A DNA stretch of 64,000 nucleotides, taken from positions 78,911,461 through 78,975,460 of the forward strand of contig CM050447.1 in assembly GCA_027563935.2 (NCBI GenBank), in the 5' to 3' direction. This document shows, in pieces, positions 21,950-33,431 of this stretch (positions are counted from its first letter, which is position 1; each line of letters opens with the position of its first letter). The DNA comes from Costus lasius (taxonomy: Eukaryota > Streptophyta > Magnoliopsida > Zingiberales > Costaceae). A program made the position numbers and the translations under genes. The notes beneath the pieces were generated by a model. That model made no database searches. It was not told the origin of the DNA and saw nothing but the letters and a program-made list of their open reading frames with translations.

Positions 21950-24900
21950 CCCGCGCCTTCCGAGGATTGGAGGCGCTCGGGCATTTTCACCACTTACATC
22001 AAGTGTAATGGGCACTCGTGTAAGATCGTCATAGACGGAGGTAGTAGCTTGAACGTGGTCTCTCGGACCGCGGTCACGCGCTTCAGCCTTCCCCTTGTGC
22101 CCCACCCGAGACCCTACTCTATCGCATGGGTAGATACCACGAGTCTTCCGGTCACGCACCAATGTCAGCTTCCCATCGCTTTGGGAACTATCGTGAGAAG
22201 GTGTTGTGCGACGTCGCGACTATGGATGTCGCCCACGTCCTCCTCGACCGCCCATGTCCATACGATAGGGATGTGGTCCACTAAGGCGGGTCGAACATTT
22301 ATGTGTTCAACCACGATGAGCAGAAGATTCACCTGATCCTGACCCCGCCCAAGGAACTTTGAGCATCCACCTCTAAGGGCCTGATCACACCCTCGGTACT
22401 TGCTTCTCTGCGTTCCCCCATGGTCTCCCTCATGCGCACCTCCGTGCTGGTTCGCGAAGCCCATGAGACCAAGACCGTCTACGCGCTCATGCTGCGCGAA
22501 GTGCAGGACTCTATCCCTTGCCCTGACCCGGCGCCTCCCGTCAAGGTGTCCGCCCTCCTTGCCGAGTTTAGTGATATCAGTCCCGAGGATTTGCCTCGCG
22601 GCCTCCCCCTGGCGAGGGACATCCAGCACGCGTTTGACCTCGTCCCGGGAGTACCCCTCCCTAACTTGCCTCATCATCGAGAGTCTCAGCCCTTGCGTCG
22701 TTCTCACTCTTCTCACGCCCAAAAAGGATGGGTCGTGGCGCATGTGTGTCGATAGCCGCGCCATTAATATGATTATTGTCCGGTATCGTTTTCCCATTCC
22801 TCGGCTTGATGACATGCTGGATTTAATCTCCGGCGCATCGTGGTTTTCCAAGCTCGACCTCCGGAGCGGATATCACCAAGTCTGCATTTGCGAGGGTGAT
22901 GAGTGGAAGACTGCCTTTAAGACCAAGGACGGCCTTTACGAATGGCTTGTCATGCCGTTTGAGCTGTCCATTGCCCCTTCTACGTTCATGCGCTTGATGA
23001 GTCAAGTCCTCAAGCCATACATGGGCAAGTTTTTGGTCATCTACTTCGATGACATCCTGATCTATAGTCAGACCCGCGATGAACACTTGGAGCATCTTCG
23101 CTCCACTTTTGAACTCTTGCGCAAAGAGCACCTCTTCCTCAACATGAAGAAGTGCGCTTTTTTGACTAACAGCATATATTTTATGGGGTATATTGTGTCT
23201 GACCAAGGTCTGTCCGTTGATCCTGCCAAGGTTGAGGCCATCTGGCATTGGCCTAAGCCTCGCACCGTCACCGAGGTCCATAGTTTCTTGGGTCTTGTGG
23301 GTTTTTACCGTCGTTTTATCCGTGGGTTCAGCACGATTGCAACCCCTTAACCCAACGTCTCTCCAGGGATGAGTTTGAGTGGACCCCTGCCACTCAACAA
23401 GCTTTCGATGCGTTTAAGGATGCTTTGACCACCGCCCCTGTCTTGCACCTCCCTGACTTTTCGAAAGTCTTCGAGGTCGCGTGTGATGCCTCCGGTTCCG
23501 GCATCGGTGGTTCCCTTAGTCAGGAGGGCCATCCTGTAGCCCTCTTCAGGGAGAAACTGAACGTTGTTCGCCAGTGTTACTTGACTTACGATAAGGAATT
23601 TTACGCGATCGTCCAGTCATTGCGCCAATGGCAGCACTATCTTCTTCACCGAGAGTTTGTGTTGTATAGCGACCATCAGGCCCTCTCCTTCCTTAATGCC
23701 CAAAAGAAGTTGGGTGTCCACCATGCTAAGTGGATTGAATACCTACAGCAGTATTCCTTCGTGATCAACCACAAGGCGGGTAAGGAGAATGTTGTCGCGG
23801 ACGCCTTGAGTCGCGTTCGGACCCTCTTTTGCGTGATGCGCACTTGTGTCAATACCTTTGACCATATCAAAGAGGAGTACGCCACGTGCTCTGATTTTGG
23901 TGCCATCTACGCCGCCTTGACTGAGTCCCCGGACCCTGAGTCCCCATACCAGCTATGCGAGGGTTATCTTTTTCTGGGGAACCACTTGTGCATTCCCCAC
24001 TCGTCGCTTCGAGACTATCTTTTGCTCGAGCTCCATGCGGGTGGTGTCACCGGTCACCATGGCCACGACAAGACCCTTGAGATGGCAGAGGAACGCCTGT
24101 TTTGGCCTTCCCTTCGTAGGGAAGTTGAGCGCATTGTGCGCCATTGCGGCACGTGTCAGTTAGCCAAACCCCGCCCCCCGAACACGGGTCTCTATACCTC
24201 GTTGCCTGTGGCCGCTGGCCCGTGGCACAACCTGAGCATGGATTTTGTTCTCGGGTTGCCGCGGACCGCCTCCCACTTCGATTCTATCTATGTGGTCGTA
24301 GATCGATTTTCGAAGATGGCCCACTTTATCCCTTGTTTGCGCACTACGGATGCTTCCCACGTTGCACACCTTTTCGTCCGAGAAATCGTGCGCCTCCATG
24401 GTCTTCCTACCACCATCGTGTCCGACTATGACACGCGCTTTGTGAGCCACTTCTGGCGCTCACTGTGGGCCCTCTTGGGCACCACTCTGAAATTCTCCAC
24501 GGCCTATCACCCCCAAATCGATGGGCAAACCGAAGTCATTAACCGTAGCTTGGGCAATCTCCTCCGTTGCCTCATCGGTGACCATCCGAGGTCTTGGGAT
24601 TCCATCTTACCCATGGTCGAGTTTGCATACAACAATGCTTCCAATAGGTCTACGGGTCTTAGTCCCTTCCAGATTGTCATGGGCCACCAGCCCCGTAAAC
24701 CCATTGACCTGCATGACCTTCCCACGGAGTCACACCTTTCTCTGCATGCATTATCATTTGCCCAGCATATCACTAGCTTGCATGATGAGGTTCGACGTCG
24801 TATCTTTCTAGGCAACACTCGCAATGCCATAAAGGCCAACGAGCATCGTAGCCCACATCACTTTTTGGAAGGTGAGCTGGTGAGGGTGCATATCCACCCC

Positions 24901-25287
24901 GAGCATTTATCCACGAGGGCACATTTTAAGCTCCAACCATGTTACATGGGACCCTATGCGGTAATGCGGCGGATCGGCTCCAACACCTATGTTCTGGACT
25001 TACCCGCGGATATGGGGATCCACCCTGTCTTCAATCTCGCAGACCTCCTTCCCTTCTATGGTCCTTTGGACGCGCCTTCGGACCCCGATGATCCTCTTCC
25101 CCCCAGTTCTCCGGAGGAGAACCCATCAGATCACGCAACGCAAGCTGATGCGGGAGCAATCCGCACTGACGGGCCTATGCAGATGCATGAGGGTAGCCCA
25201 ACCTCTCTAGAAGGAATTTGGGGAGACTCCCCAGGAATTGAGGAAATTTTAGTCCGACCAGAGCTCTCCAGACCCCGACACGGCTAG
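21950..25287 (+). pseudogene. Element D pol: protease, RT, RNase H, integrase
   Basis: A protease-like piece lies at about 21985-22070 (CKIVIDGGSSLNVVS; the catalytic triplet reads DGG). Reverse transcriptase, in another frame at about 22735-23350, has [27 protein letters not shown] and YFDD at 23042-23053. A stop at 23348-23350 (ATP*) separates it from RNase H and integrase in the 23425-25287 frame. This last part is uninterrupted: DASGSGIGG, YSDHQAL, a zinc region ending CGTCQLAK, the integrase D in SMDF, the D in VSDYD, and the E in DGQTEVINRS. The C-terminus runs past the LTR start at 25146 and stops at 25287 inside the 3' LTR, as in CRM elements. No classic chromodomain is visible. Confidence 0.88.
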
Positions 25288-26960
25288 GCCGTGACGGTGG
25301 CCACGCCCGTGACGAGCACGCAGCCCACCTGCATGCCCGTTCCCACAACCGTGTTCTGTGCCGCAAGACCAAACCGACCCAGACACGGCCGGGCCGTGAT
25401 GGAGAGCACGGCCATGACACGGTCGAAGAAGGACACAAACACAAGCACGGCCTCGACACGCCCATGACAACCGCCGTGATGAGTTCGGTGGAATGCGGCC
25501 TCGGCGATCACGGCCATGACAAAGAACACTACCAAGCCGTGACCAGATCGTCAGAAAAGATCGCGGATTCTCAGCGCCAAATTACGGCCCGTGAGGCGAA
25601 TTATGGCCCCGACAGTCCGCCCCAGCATGGCAGGCCGTGAAGACAAGCACGGCAGGCCGTGAAGACAAGCACGGCCGTGACACGATCTAGCCACGACGCG
25701 GACGCGGACACGGCCCGCGACACACCCGTGACACCGGCCATAATCTCCTCGATAGAACCTGGAGCGTTCGAACACGCCCGTGTCCGCCGGCATGGGTAGG
25801 ACGTGTTCGCCTCTGAAGATCAGATTAGGCCCCGACAACCCCATTTCGACGTGCACCATCCCCCCTACTTTGTTGCTCCACCTCATGATGATCCAAAGGA
25901 GCCCAACAAGGTGGTAATCCGGCAATCCCAATGCCAAAGCAAGCCTCCAGATCGTTTCATGGGCATCGTTATCCCCCTTTCCACCCACACCGAGGTGACT
26001 CAACCCAAGGGCACTACGAGCCAACCTCCTGAGGACCCATCCCCAAGTGGGCCGCTCAATCTCATCAGTAACTCAGCCCAAGATCGAGCCGCCACAGTGA
26101 TAACTCAGCCCACGACGTCCAAATTTTACTGTTTTGTCACTATGTGCTCCGAGCGCATCTAAACCGCCTCCGTACGAAGACGCTTCAAAGAATATTAGGT
26201 AGTTTGTTATTTCTTATCTTGTAGCTGCAGATTGACCACTTTAGTGGCCTACAGGAGTTGTTAAGTTGTTAAAGTAAGTTGTCTTTAGTGGTCTTGTCTT
26301 GTTCCCTCCCCTCTTATTCTATAAAAGAGGAGGATGGGGTAGCTTATTAGTTAGTTCTCTTAGAGTGGGGAGATCTCCTGGTGAGCTGAGAGCCTCCAGT
26401 CCGTGGAAGTCGAGCCGGTGCCTCGCCTTTGAAGTTTTCGGGTCGGTGACGTTTCCTCAATTCCAAGTTGTTCTTCATTTTCTACTTGGCAAGAAGTAAA
26501 TCCCACCCTTCCGGTGGGTCAGGTTCGCCTGTTTTTGTTCACTTTTCATTGTGCTTACTCGCTGTGGTTTCCTCGTTTCTTCACCCCCGGCCGTTCGCCA
26601 TTAGAGGCATGGTCGGATCTCTTGTCTTTTGGTGTGATTTCAACTCCATAGGCGTGCGAGATGAATTTTGCGCAACTGCGATCCCCGACGCGTGGCTGAG
26701 CTTAAAACGTGCTAAGTGAGTTTAAAAATTGCCACAAGGTTAGTGCGTTATATTCAGTAGTTGGGTGCCGTTCCCCTTTATTCGCATTCGTGTTCCCCGA
26801 TCGAGTTCTACGCCTGTCTTTGTGCATCTATCGAATTCCCTGCACTTTCCGACGCGTTTTCTCTTCCCTCACCCCATGACCCTCTCTCGTTTTCGCGTGC
26901 ATTGTGTAAAATCCTAGAGTACGGTTTTAAAGACCATCCCACCTATTAGTCTCTTCATCA
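25146..26960 (+). repeat. 3' LTR of element D
   Basis: 1815 bp, about 54 bp shorter than the 5' LTR. It lacks the palindrome block kept at about 18918-19010 and has a short tandem duplication of GGCAGGCCGTGAAGACAAGC (about 25626-25668). Its first 142 bp also encode the end of pol. Confidence 0.9.
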
Positions 26961-27917
26961 GGATTTTACTGGCCTTCAATTTTTAAAGATGCTAGAAACT
27001 TTATCTTATCTTGTGATAGATGTCAAAAGACAGGCAACATTAACAGAAGACATGAGATGCCATTGTCCACCATTCTTGAGGTTGAGATATTTGATGCCTG
27101 GGGGATTGATTTCATGGGACCCTTTCCATCTTCTGGAGGTAACAGATACATACTTGTGGTGGTAGATTATGTTTCAAAGTGGGTTGAAGCTCTTGTTTCT
27201 CCTACTAATGATTCCATAGTTGTTGTTAAACTGTTCAAAAAGATTATCTTTCCAAGGTTTGGGACACCGCGAGTAGTGATTAGTGATGGAGGCTCACATT
27301 TCATAGAACATAAGTTCTCAGGCTTGCTTAGAAAGTATGGGGTAAATCATAGAGTTGCAACACCTTATCACCCCCAAACAAGTGGACATGTTGAGAAATC
27401 AAACAAAGAAATAAAAGGAATTATGGAAAAGGCGGTGTCACGCACAAGGAAAGATTGGGCCTACCGGACTGTTTTTAAAACACTAATAGGTATGTCTCCC
27501 TTTCAATTAGTTTATGGTAAATCTTGTCATCTACCTGTAGAGCTTGAGCATAAGGCGTTCTGGGCAATCAAAGCACTAAACTTCGACTTAAAGAATGCGG
27601 GTGTAAAACGGAGGTTACAATTGAACGAGCTAGATGAGATTAGACTCTCCGCTTACGAAAATGCAAGAATTTATAAGGAGAGGACTAAGAGATGTCATGA
27701 TCGACATATTTTTAGAAAGGATTTCCAACCAGGTGACTTTGTTCTTTTGTTCAATTCTAGATTGAGACTTTTTCCTGGAAAACTTAAGTCTCGATGGTCT
27801 GGGCCTTTTCAGGTAAAGAAGACTTACCCCTACGGAGCTGTGGACATATGGAGTAAGGAAATAGGAGAGTTTAAGGTTAACGGTCAAAGATTGAAGCATT
27901 ATTATCAAGAAGAATAG
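26961..27917 (+). pseudogene. Element A integrase, continued
   Basis: Frame continues from KVLQ at 18470 as [14 protein letters not shown] and [10 protein letters not shown], completing the zinc-binding half. A long open stretch follows with the catalytic region: D in [10 protein letters not shown] in VISDGGSHF and E in [12 protein letters not shown]. The C-terminal part ([27 protein letters not shown]) ends YYQEE with TAG at 27915-27917. There is no chromodomain, as expected for Athila. This half is intact; the gene is broken only by element D and upstream stops. Confidence 0.88.
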
Positions 27918-28124
27918 ATTGAAGAAAAAGAGAAATATTATCTTGATGAACCACGATCAAATCCGAGTGCAGAACGGTCAAGCTAATGACCTTTAAATTA
28001 GCGCTTCTTGGGAAGCAACTCAAGCACTCTTTCTTTAGTTCATTCTCTTTTATTTTTCTTGTTTTTTAATTTTGCCATTAGAACTGATTTTTCTTCTCTT
28101 TTTGTTGGTAAAATTGATTTTTGG

Positions 28125-28510
28125 TGTAAATTACGAACACTGCCGTAATGCAAATAATGGTGTCATATTTCCGACCATTTTTGAACAGAAAGTTTTTATG
28201 CAATTACGGCATTGTCGTAAGTATTTTTACGGGCCGTATTTTTTCTATGAAATCGACCCAAAAGTTTTATCGTTGTTACAGCACTACCGTAACTGTTTTC
28301 ATGGTACCGTAATCACAACCTATTTTCAACCCGAGAGTTTTTAGCAAAATATGGCAGTGCCGTAACCATTTTTACGGTGCCATAATTTTGATTAATTTTT
28401 TACCAGAAAATTTTTAGCGTTCTACAGCACTACCATATTATTCTAACTGTCATTTTATCCAACTTGTCAAAATTACAGCACTGCCATAATAAAAATCACG
28501 GCCGTATTTT
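28125..28510 (+). repeat. ATTACGG palindrome array in the post-pol spacer of A
   Basis: Six palindromes, several decayed, between the integrase stop and the 3' LTR, near 28128-28148, 28203-28220, 28275-28292, 28350-28367, 28425 and 28481-28499. Spacing is about 70-75 bp. The spacers share GAACAGAAAGTTTT and GGGCCGTATTTT with the LTR array, so this is a second, internal copy of the same kind of array. Confidence 0.85.
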
Positions 28511-29974
28511 TTTTCTGAGAGTATGATTCCTCAGCTGTTTTTGGGATTTCTCACTTGTGTTTTCACCTGTCCCTACGCCGACTCCACTATTCCCTGAGGA
28601 CACAGAGGGGATCAGATCAGATGATGACAAGTAGAGTTTTGTGAGTATCTTTTTCCCTTACTTCTTTGTATTTCATTTTCCTTATCTTATTAAAGTTTCA
28701 CGCTTTTATAGGGAGAGATTACTCTTCCAAACTTTTGTGTCTGCCATCGCTATCCTGCTTACTCTCATTTGACTGCTTAATTATTCGATATGATTATATC
28801 ATGTTTTGATATTGATGTTGATTGGGTTGTATTACAATTGATGATATTTTGCTATTGAACACCTTGTACATATGCATACTTGATGACATAATGACTTGTA
28901 TAATCTTGATCATGAATGAGTATATGCTGTTTTTGTTGATGTGATTATTTTGTGAACTAATCTACTTTTGAAGATATTCTTGGTGATAGTATGATTCTAT
29001 TAATGATGAATGAATTCATGCTTGTGATTAGGACTTGATCTATCATGTTGAATTTATTTCTCTAATATATATCTGCTTTTGGGATTTTTCATTGATTGAT
29101 GAATAAAATTTTGGGTAAACATGTTATTTGATGACTTTGATTTAAAAAGTGAAGCTACTTCTTTAAATAAAATTAGTATATGAGTATGATTTTTGAATTG
29201 ATATTGATTGATTAATTTAGTTGATATTCATACTATTTGCTATTTGTTGGGAAGAAAGATTCCATATCCAAATAATGAGAGTGATGACTCCCTTACTTGG
29301 CACTGCGCAAAATTGGCAGTGGTACCAAAGACATGGGTTGAAGTCAAAATGAGAGAAAAAGAAAAAAAATCAAGAGAATGACTCCTCGTCTTGGCACTGT
29401 GTCGATTTGCGGTGGTACCTAAGTTATGAGTTGAAGTCCAAAAAGAAAATGCATGTATCTATGTGAGTACATACCTTGGAGAGAAAACGTTTCACATTAA
29501 TTCCACTATCTTTGGTAAAATTCTTCCTACTAAAAAGATATGTGTTCTACTACATTGGTTATGTGATCAATGTACTCTAACTTTGTCACCAGAAAAAAAA
29601 GTGGTAATCAAGTTAGAGAATGTGAGCGATGCATAAAAGGGAGGAACTAAAAAATTCTAAGTGAAAAAAGATCTTGGAATTCCTATTCCTATAAACAAAA
29701 GTATAATAGTTTTGAACTGAAACTAGATGAAATCTTGAGATTGAAATTCTATTTATTGTACAAGTTCAAGTTGCGAAGTTTTATTTGATTAAGTTGTAAA
29801 TCTTGAGAATTGAATTCAAAGGATGATATGTTTATTTGAAATTTTATGAAACAATTGGTGAAATTTTTCATTGGTGATTGTATTTTAGAAATTTATTCTT
29901 CATGAGAAAATCTTTTCCTTTGATCAAATTTTGATTTTTGCTTGAGGACAAGCAAAGTTTGAGCCTTATGTGTT
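28511..29974 (+). other. Element A post-pol spacer, no gene
   Basis: AT-rich, no coding region seen. At about 29275-29440 it carries a two-copy repeat, offset about 95 bp, each copy with CTTGGCACTG, a GGTGGTACC-like block and GTTGAAGTC. The same repeat, inverted, is in element B at about 35800-35960. The end (GCTTGAGGACAAGCAAAGTT) is conserved in B. No long purine tract is seen directly before the 3' LTR. Confidence 0.7.
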
Positions 29975-32900
29975 TGATGACACCAAAATTTATAGTAAAT
30001 TTCGTGCCATTTCATGAGTATTTTCGTGTCATATTTATGCTATTTTACTTATTTTTTATGCCTTTTTTATCTACTACTTGACTTTGATACTTATCATTCT
30101 GGCTTTGTCGTTATCGTTGTTTGTCTACATCTGTGATTATGTGCTTACATGATAATGTCCCTGGAGACAGATTGAATCTGTGCTCAAATGATTATCCCCA
30201 GTCAATGTACCTGAGTGGATATAAGACAGCTCTGGTACTTGTGAGACTGGTATATGGGCTGGTTGGGCACTAGGTGCTAACGCAGACATATGGGTGTATC
30301 AGTGGTGATATGCTAGATTGACCCGCTGTAAGGTAATGACTTGGTGTCATGAGTTATCCTCACAAGTGATAGGAGATGCATTGATCCTTAGATTTGAGGT
30401 CATTGACTCTTCTATATGGTTAGGGACATGCTTTGATACAACCTAACACCTCGCTGTAATTGGGAGGTTATAACAGTTGTCATTGAGTATGTCACGACCT
30501 ATATTAGAAGATTAATGTACAGACAAAAAGATTTGCCCTTTCCTATGGGAAGCTTGATATCCATGGAGCTCCTCTATGGTTCTATGACTGAAAGTGTATG
30601 GCCATACCTAGGTGAAAAACCTGATTTAATCATGATCATGTGATTGGATGAAAACAAGTAATGACACACTTATCCAATCGGATATCAGTTCGGCAAAGGG
30701 ACTGTAATGCATCTGTACCTAGTTGCGATGATGGGGATGTCGATGTCGATATCCATTACGATGACTTGGGTAGCAGTGATGCACTGCTAGGTGTCACTCA
30801 CTGCTTGTGGTGACCTTAGGTCAGCACTGCCAACGTCAAAGGAACCTACAGGGTCGCACACCAAGATACTCGAGTTCTCGTATTGATCGAGAAGCCTTAT
30901 GATCGAGTTTTCGGATAACTCGGATCTATTTTGGAGATTTCATCAGCGCCAATGGGCCTGATGAGATGGAAGAATGTTATTGGAGCCAAACTTCATTTTT
31001 GGCAGGTTGACCCAAATTTGACCATGGTTAGTCACTTTTGGATTATGGTTGCATTGGATTGGATCCAATGGCTTAATCAACCCATGCAATGAAGTTTGGG
31101 CTTACTCATTACGCAATGAGGTCCAATAACAAGTTGTCATGAAGAAGTAATGGGCTAAAAGGGTATAATGGGGAGAACACTCACCACATTAGCGCCTAGG
31201 GGCATAATGGGGTGAGGGAGCGCCTTTTGCTTCATTAGGAAGCATTATGCGCCTAACCCTTCAACCTTTGATGGTATGATTGCTTCTAAGGCATATCTTG
31301 GTTCTGATATGGCACTTGGGCAAATATGGATAGGTTGAATGAGGTTTATGGTAAAGTCTTGGAGACTTTCCTTACCTCAAACCCTAATTGTCAACCCCTT
31401 ATCCTAGCCGCACACTTGTCATGATCTAAGCCCATGCCAAACTGCCTCTTGCTCTTATAAAAGAGAACCCTTGTCGCCCCTCTTAAGGTATTCATTCAAG
31501 AGGCGTGAGCACATCAAAGGGGCGAGAGCAAAGGAGGCCTTGGCGCAAGTGTTCTCTTCCATCCAACCCTAGCCGCAAGTCTTCCTTCCTTCTTCCTCTT
31601 GGCGAGAGTTAGGGAATGCCTTGGTGGCTTCATCCTTCATAGAACCGCAACCCTTCTTCTCCTTCTCGTCTTAGCGCAAGAAGAATAAGGGCTTGGCGGC
31701 TTCATCATCTCCACTCCTTCTCCTTGGCGTATCTTCCTTGAAGGTGGCGCAAGCTTTGAAGAAGATGACCTAAGGCTTGGATCTTCTTCCCGAGGCTAGC
31801 ACTGGGCGAGGAAGAAGAGAGCTCGAGGCATCTATATGTGTGAGACTGCAGAGAGAGAACACTTGGGCGTCTACCTCGACATCGGCTTCTCACTTTGCTC
31901 CTAACGTATTTTCTATCACATTGTGTCGACCCCCTCGCATGACGATCTTCACTAGGTTTTTGGAACTGGCCTGTTTCGGGGATATTATTCCGCTACGTAT
32001 GTAATCTCTATAGTGCCAAAATTTATAAAATATCCCCGGGGTTTCCCAACAGAATCTACACCTTTTCTAGCTTTTGATGATTTTCAAGTAAAAAGGCACT
32101 ATTTTTAGGCATTTTCAAGTAAATTCAGATGCATGGATGAATTCCCACCATTAAGAGAAGATTACATGTCAAATTTCACACGAATTGGAGCTTCAGACCA
32201 AATTACGGCACTACCGTAATCAAAACTACGGTATCGTGGCTTCACTGTACCTACAGAACAAACCACGGTACTGCTGTAATTTCCAAGTGCTGCCTTATTT
32301 TGGGACGATTTTGAACAGAAAGTTTTGCAAGAATTACGGCACTGCCATAATGGATTTCACAGGCCATAATCTAGGCTCAATTTCGTACAGAAAGTTTGAT
32401 GAATTTTACGGTACTACCGTGACCAAAATCACGGGCCGTATTTCGAGTCGACTTTTCACTCGAGAGATTTCATGAAAATATGGTACTACCGTAATGGATT
32501 TCATAGTACCGTAATTCCTAATGATTTCTGCACCGAGAAATCCATTGCAGTAGTACCGTATTTTCATCAAATCTCTCGGGTGAAAAGTCGACTTGAAATA
32601 CGGCCCGTGATTTTGGTCACGGCAGTACCGTAAATCCATCAAACTTTCTGTGCGAAATTGAGCCCAGATTACGGCCCGTGAAATCCATTATGGCAGTGCC
32701 GTAATTCTTGCGAAACTTTCTATTCAAAATCGTCCCAAAATACGGAAGCACTCGACAATTACGACAGTACCTTGGTTTGTTCTGTAGGTGCAGTGAAACC
32801 ACAATACCGTAATTTTAATTACGATAGTGCTGTAATTTGGTCTGAAACTCCAATTTGCGTGAAATTTGACATATAATCTTCTCTTGATGGTGGGAATTCA

Positions 32901-33092
32901 TCCATGCATCTGAATGTGCTTGAAAACGCCTAAAAATAATGTCTTTTTACCTGAAAATCATCAAAAACTAGAAAATGTGTAGATTCCGTAATATTTGATA
33001 AAAGAGGCATAAAAATAAACAAAGGAGCATGAATATGACACAAAAAAGTCTATCAAATGGCACAAAATTTACTATAAATTTTGGTGTCATCA
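29975..33092. repeat. Abnormal 3' LTR of A: truncated and folded back
   Basis: The LTR start TGATGACACC at 29975 runs to 30071, is cut by fragment H, resumes at 32052 and continues to about 32540. From about 32540 to 33092 the sequence is an inverted copy of the same LTR start, ending GGTGTCATCA at 33092. The inverted copy begins at a point about 35 bp earlier in the LTR than where the forward copy stops, so the arms (about 550 bp each without H) are separated by a loop of about 35 bp. The arms differ at scattered bases. Immediately outside lies ATGCT, matching ATGCC at the left end of A. Confidence 0.8.
30072..32051 (+). mobile_element. Copia-type LTR fragment H in the 3' LTR of A
   Basis: About 1980 bp that interrupts the LTR between TTTTATC and GAATCTACACC. 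It shares ordered blocks with the copia C LTR, such as CAGGGTCGCAC preceded by AAAGGAACC and the TCCAAT-type middle block, so it is an LTR in plus orientation. It ends CCCAACA, a typical copia LTR end. The expected TGTTG start is missing, about 10 bp of target is lost, and no duplication is seen, so the left end is truncated. ORFs inside it (for example near 31777) are not convincing. Confidence 0.65.
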
Positions 33093-33431
33093 ATGCTTAA
33101 GGAGAAAACCACGATATGGTCTAAATATATAACTACGTAGTCATCTAAGAAAAGGGGTCAATACTTGTTCATTAGATGACAAGACACAGAAGGGGCCTTA
33201 GTAGTTCAAGGGCATCCCTTTGAACTCAAGGACTCATATCGGGTTACCCATATGGTTTTCTATTTGTTGATCTCAGCAAAACAAATTTGCCAATTAACCT
33301 ACTCTCAGGTCAGGCATACAGAAAACTTGTGCTTCCCCTAGTCGATCTCTCAAATCAGGGATAAGCAATATAAGATAACAATCCCTCACCGCTATCTTAT
33401 CCAAGGTTCAATAGCCAACCCAGAACCTTAG
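33093..33431 (-). pseudogene. Chromovirus RT remnant F, middle piece
   Basis: Read on the minus strand from 33431, it continues the piece at 50551-50501 in frame: DGSLR then FWVGY, DKIAVRDCYL, DRLGEAQVFCMPDLRVG, KTIWVTRYES and, after frameshifts, VVIYLDHIVVFS. These match the order of a chromovirus reverse transcriptase, with the catalytic YLDD changed to YLDH. Stops and shifts are frequent. It lies between elements A and B, both of which inserted into it. Confidence 0.7.
33427..33431. repeat. Target-site duplication of element B (CTTAG), left copy
   Basis: CTTAG at 33427-33431 and again at 50501-50505, flanking the two LTRs of element B. Joining the flanks with one copy restores the F reading frame. 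Confidence 0.9.

Larger units (their letters stand above)
18479..26960 (+). mobile_element. Element D, CRM-like chromovirus
   Basis: LTRs of about 1.8 kb (TGATGC...CTTCATCA), an initiator tRNA-Met priming site, gag and pol. It lies in the integrase region of element A with target duplication GAATT (18474-18478) and GGATT (26961-26965), one transition apart. The pol signatures [41 protein letters not shown] and SMDFVLGLP fit the CRM (centromeric) clade. So does the pol frame running about 140 bp into the 3' LTR, a known CRM trait. LTRs differ by many substitutions and indels, so it is older than C. Gag and pol are broken. Clade is by recognised signatures, not a tree. Confidence 0.9.
3350..33092 (+). 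mobile_element. Element A, Athila-type Ty3/gypsy, with nested insertions
   Basis: The element has an LTR of 1.9 kb, a priming site for tRNA-Asp, gag, protease, reverse transcriptase, RNase H and integrase, then a long post-pol spacer and a 3' LTR. The reverse transcriptase has the Athila-type signatures YRKLNAAT, DHFPLPFIDQM and FMDDFSV; the integrase has no chromodomain. It is interrupted by copia element C at 5975, CRM-like element D at 18479 and LTR fragment H at 30072. The right end is abnormal: the 3' LTR stops about 600 bp in and is followed by an inverted copy of its own start, so both outer ends are U3 ends. Coding parts carry several stops and lack the gag zinc knuckle. Non-autonomous now. 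The lineage is known from family signatures; the fold-back origin is inference. Confidence 0.85.

Noticed and set aside
18479..26960. An integrated plant pararetrovirus
   Set aside because: Paired LTRs, target duplication and an integrase with D, D and E are present; no movement-protein or coat features seen.
32540..33092. The inverted LTR piece as a separate insertion
   Set aside because: Its outer flank ATGCT pairs with ATGCC at the left end of A, and the target reading frame joins across exactly these points. A separate insertion would need its own duplication.
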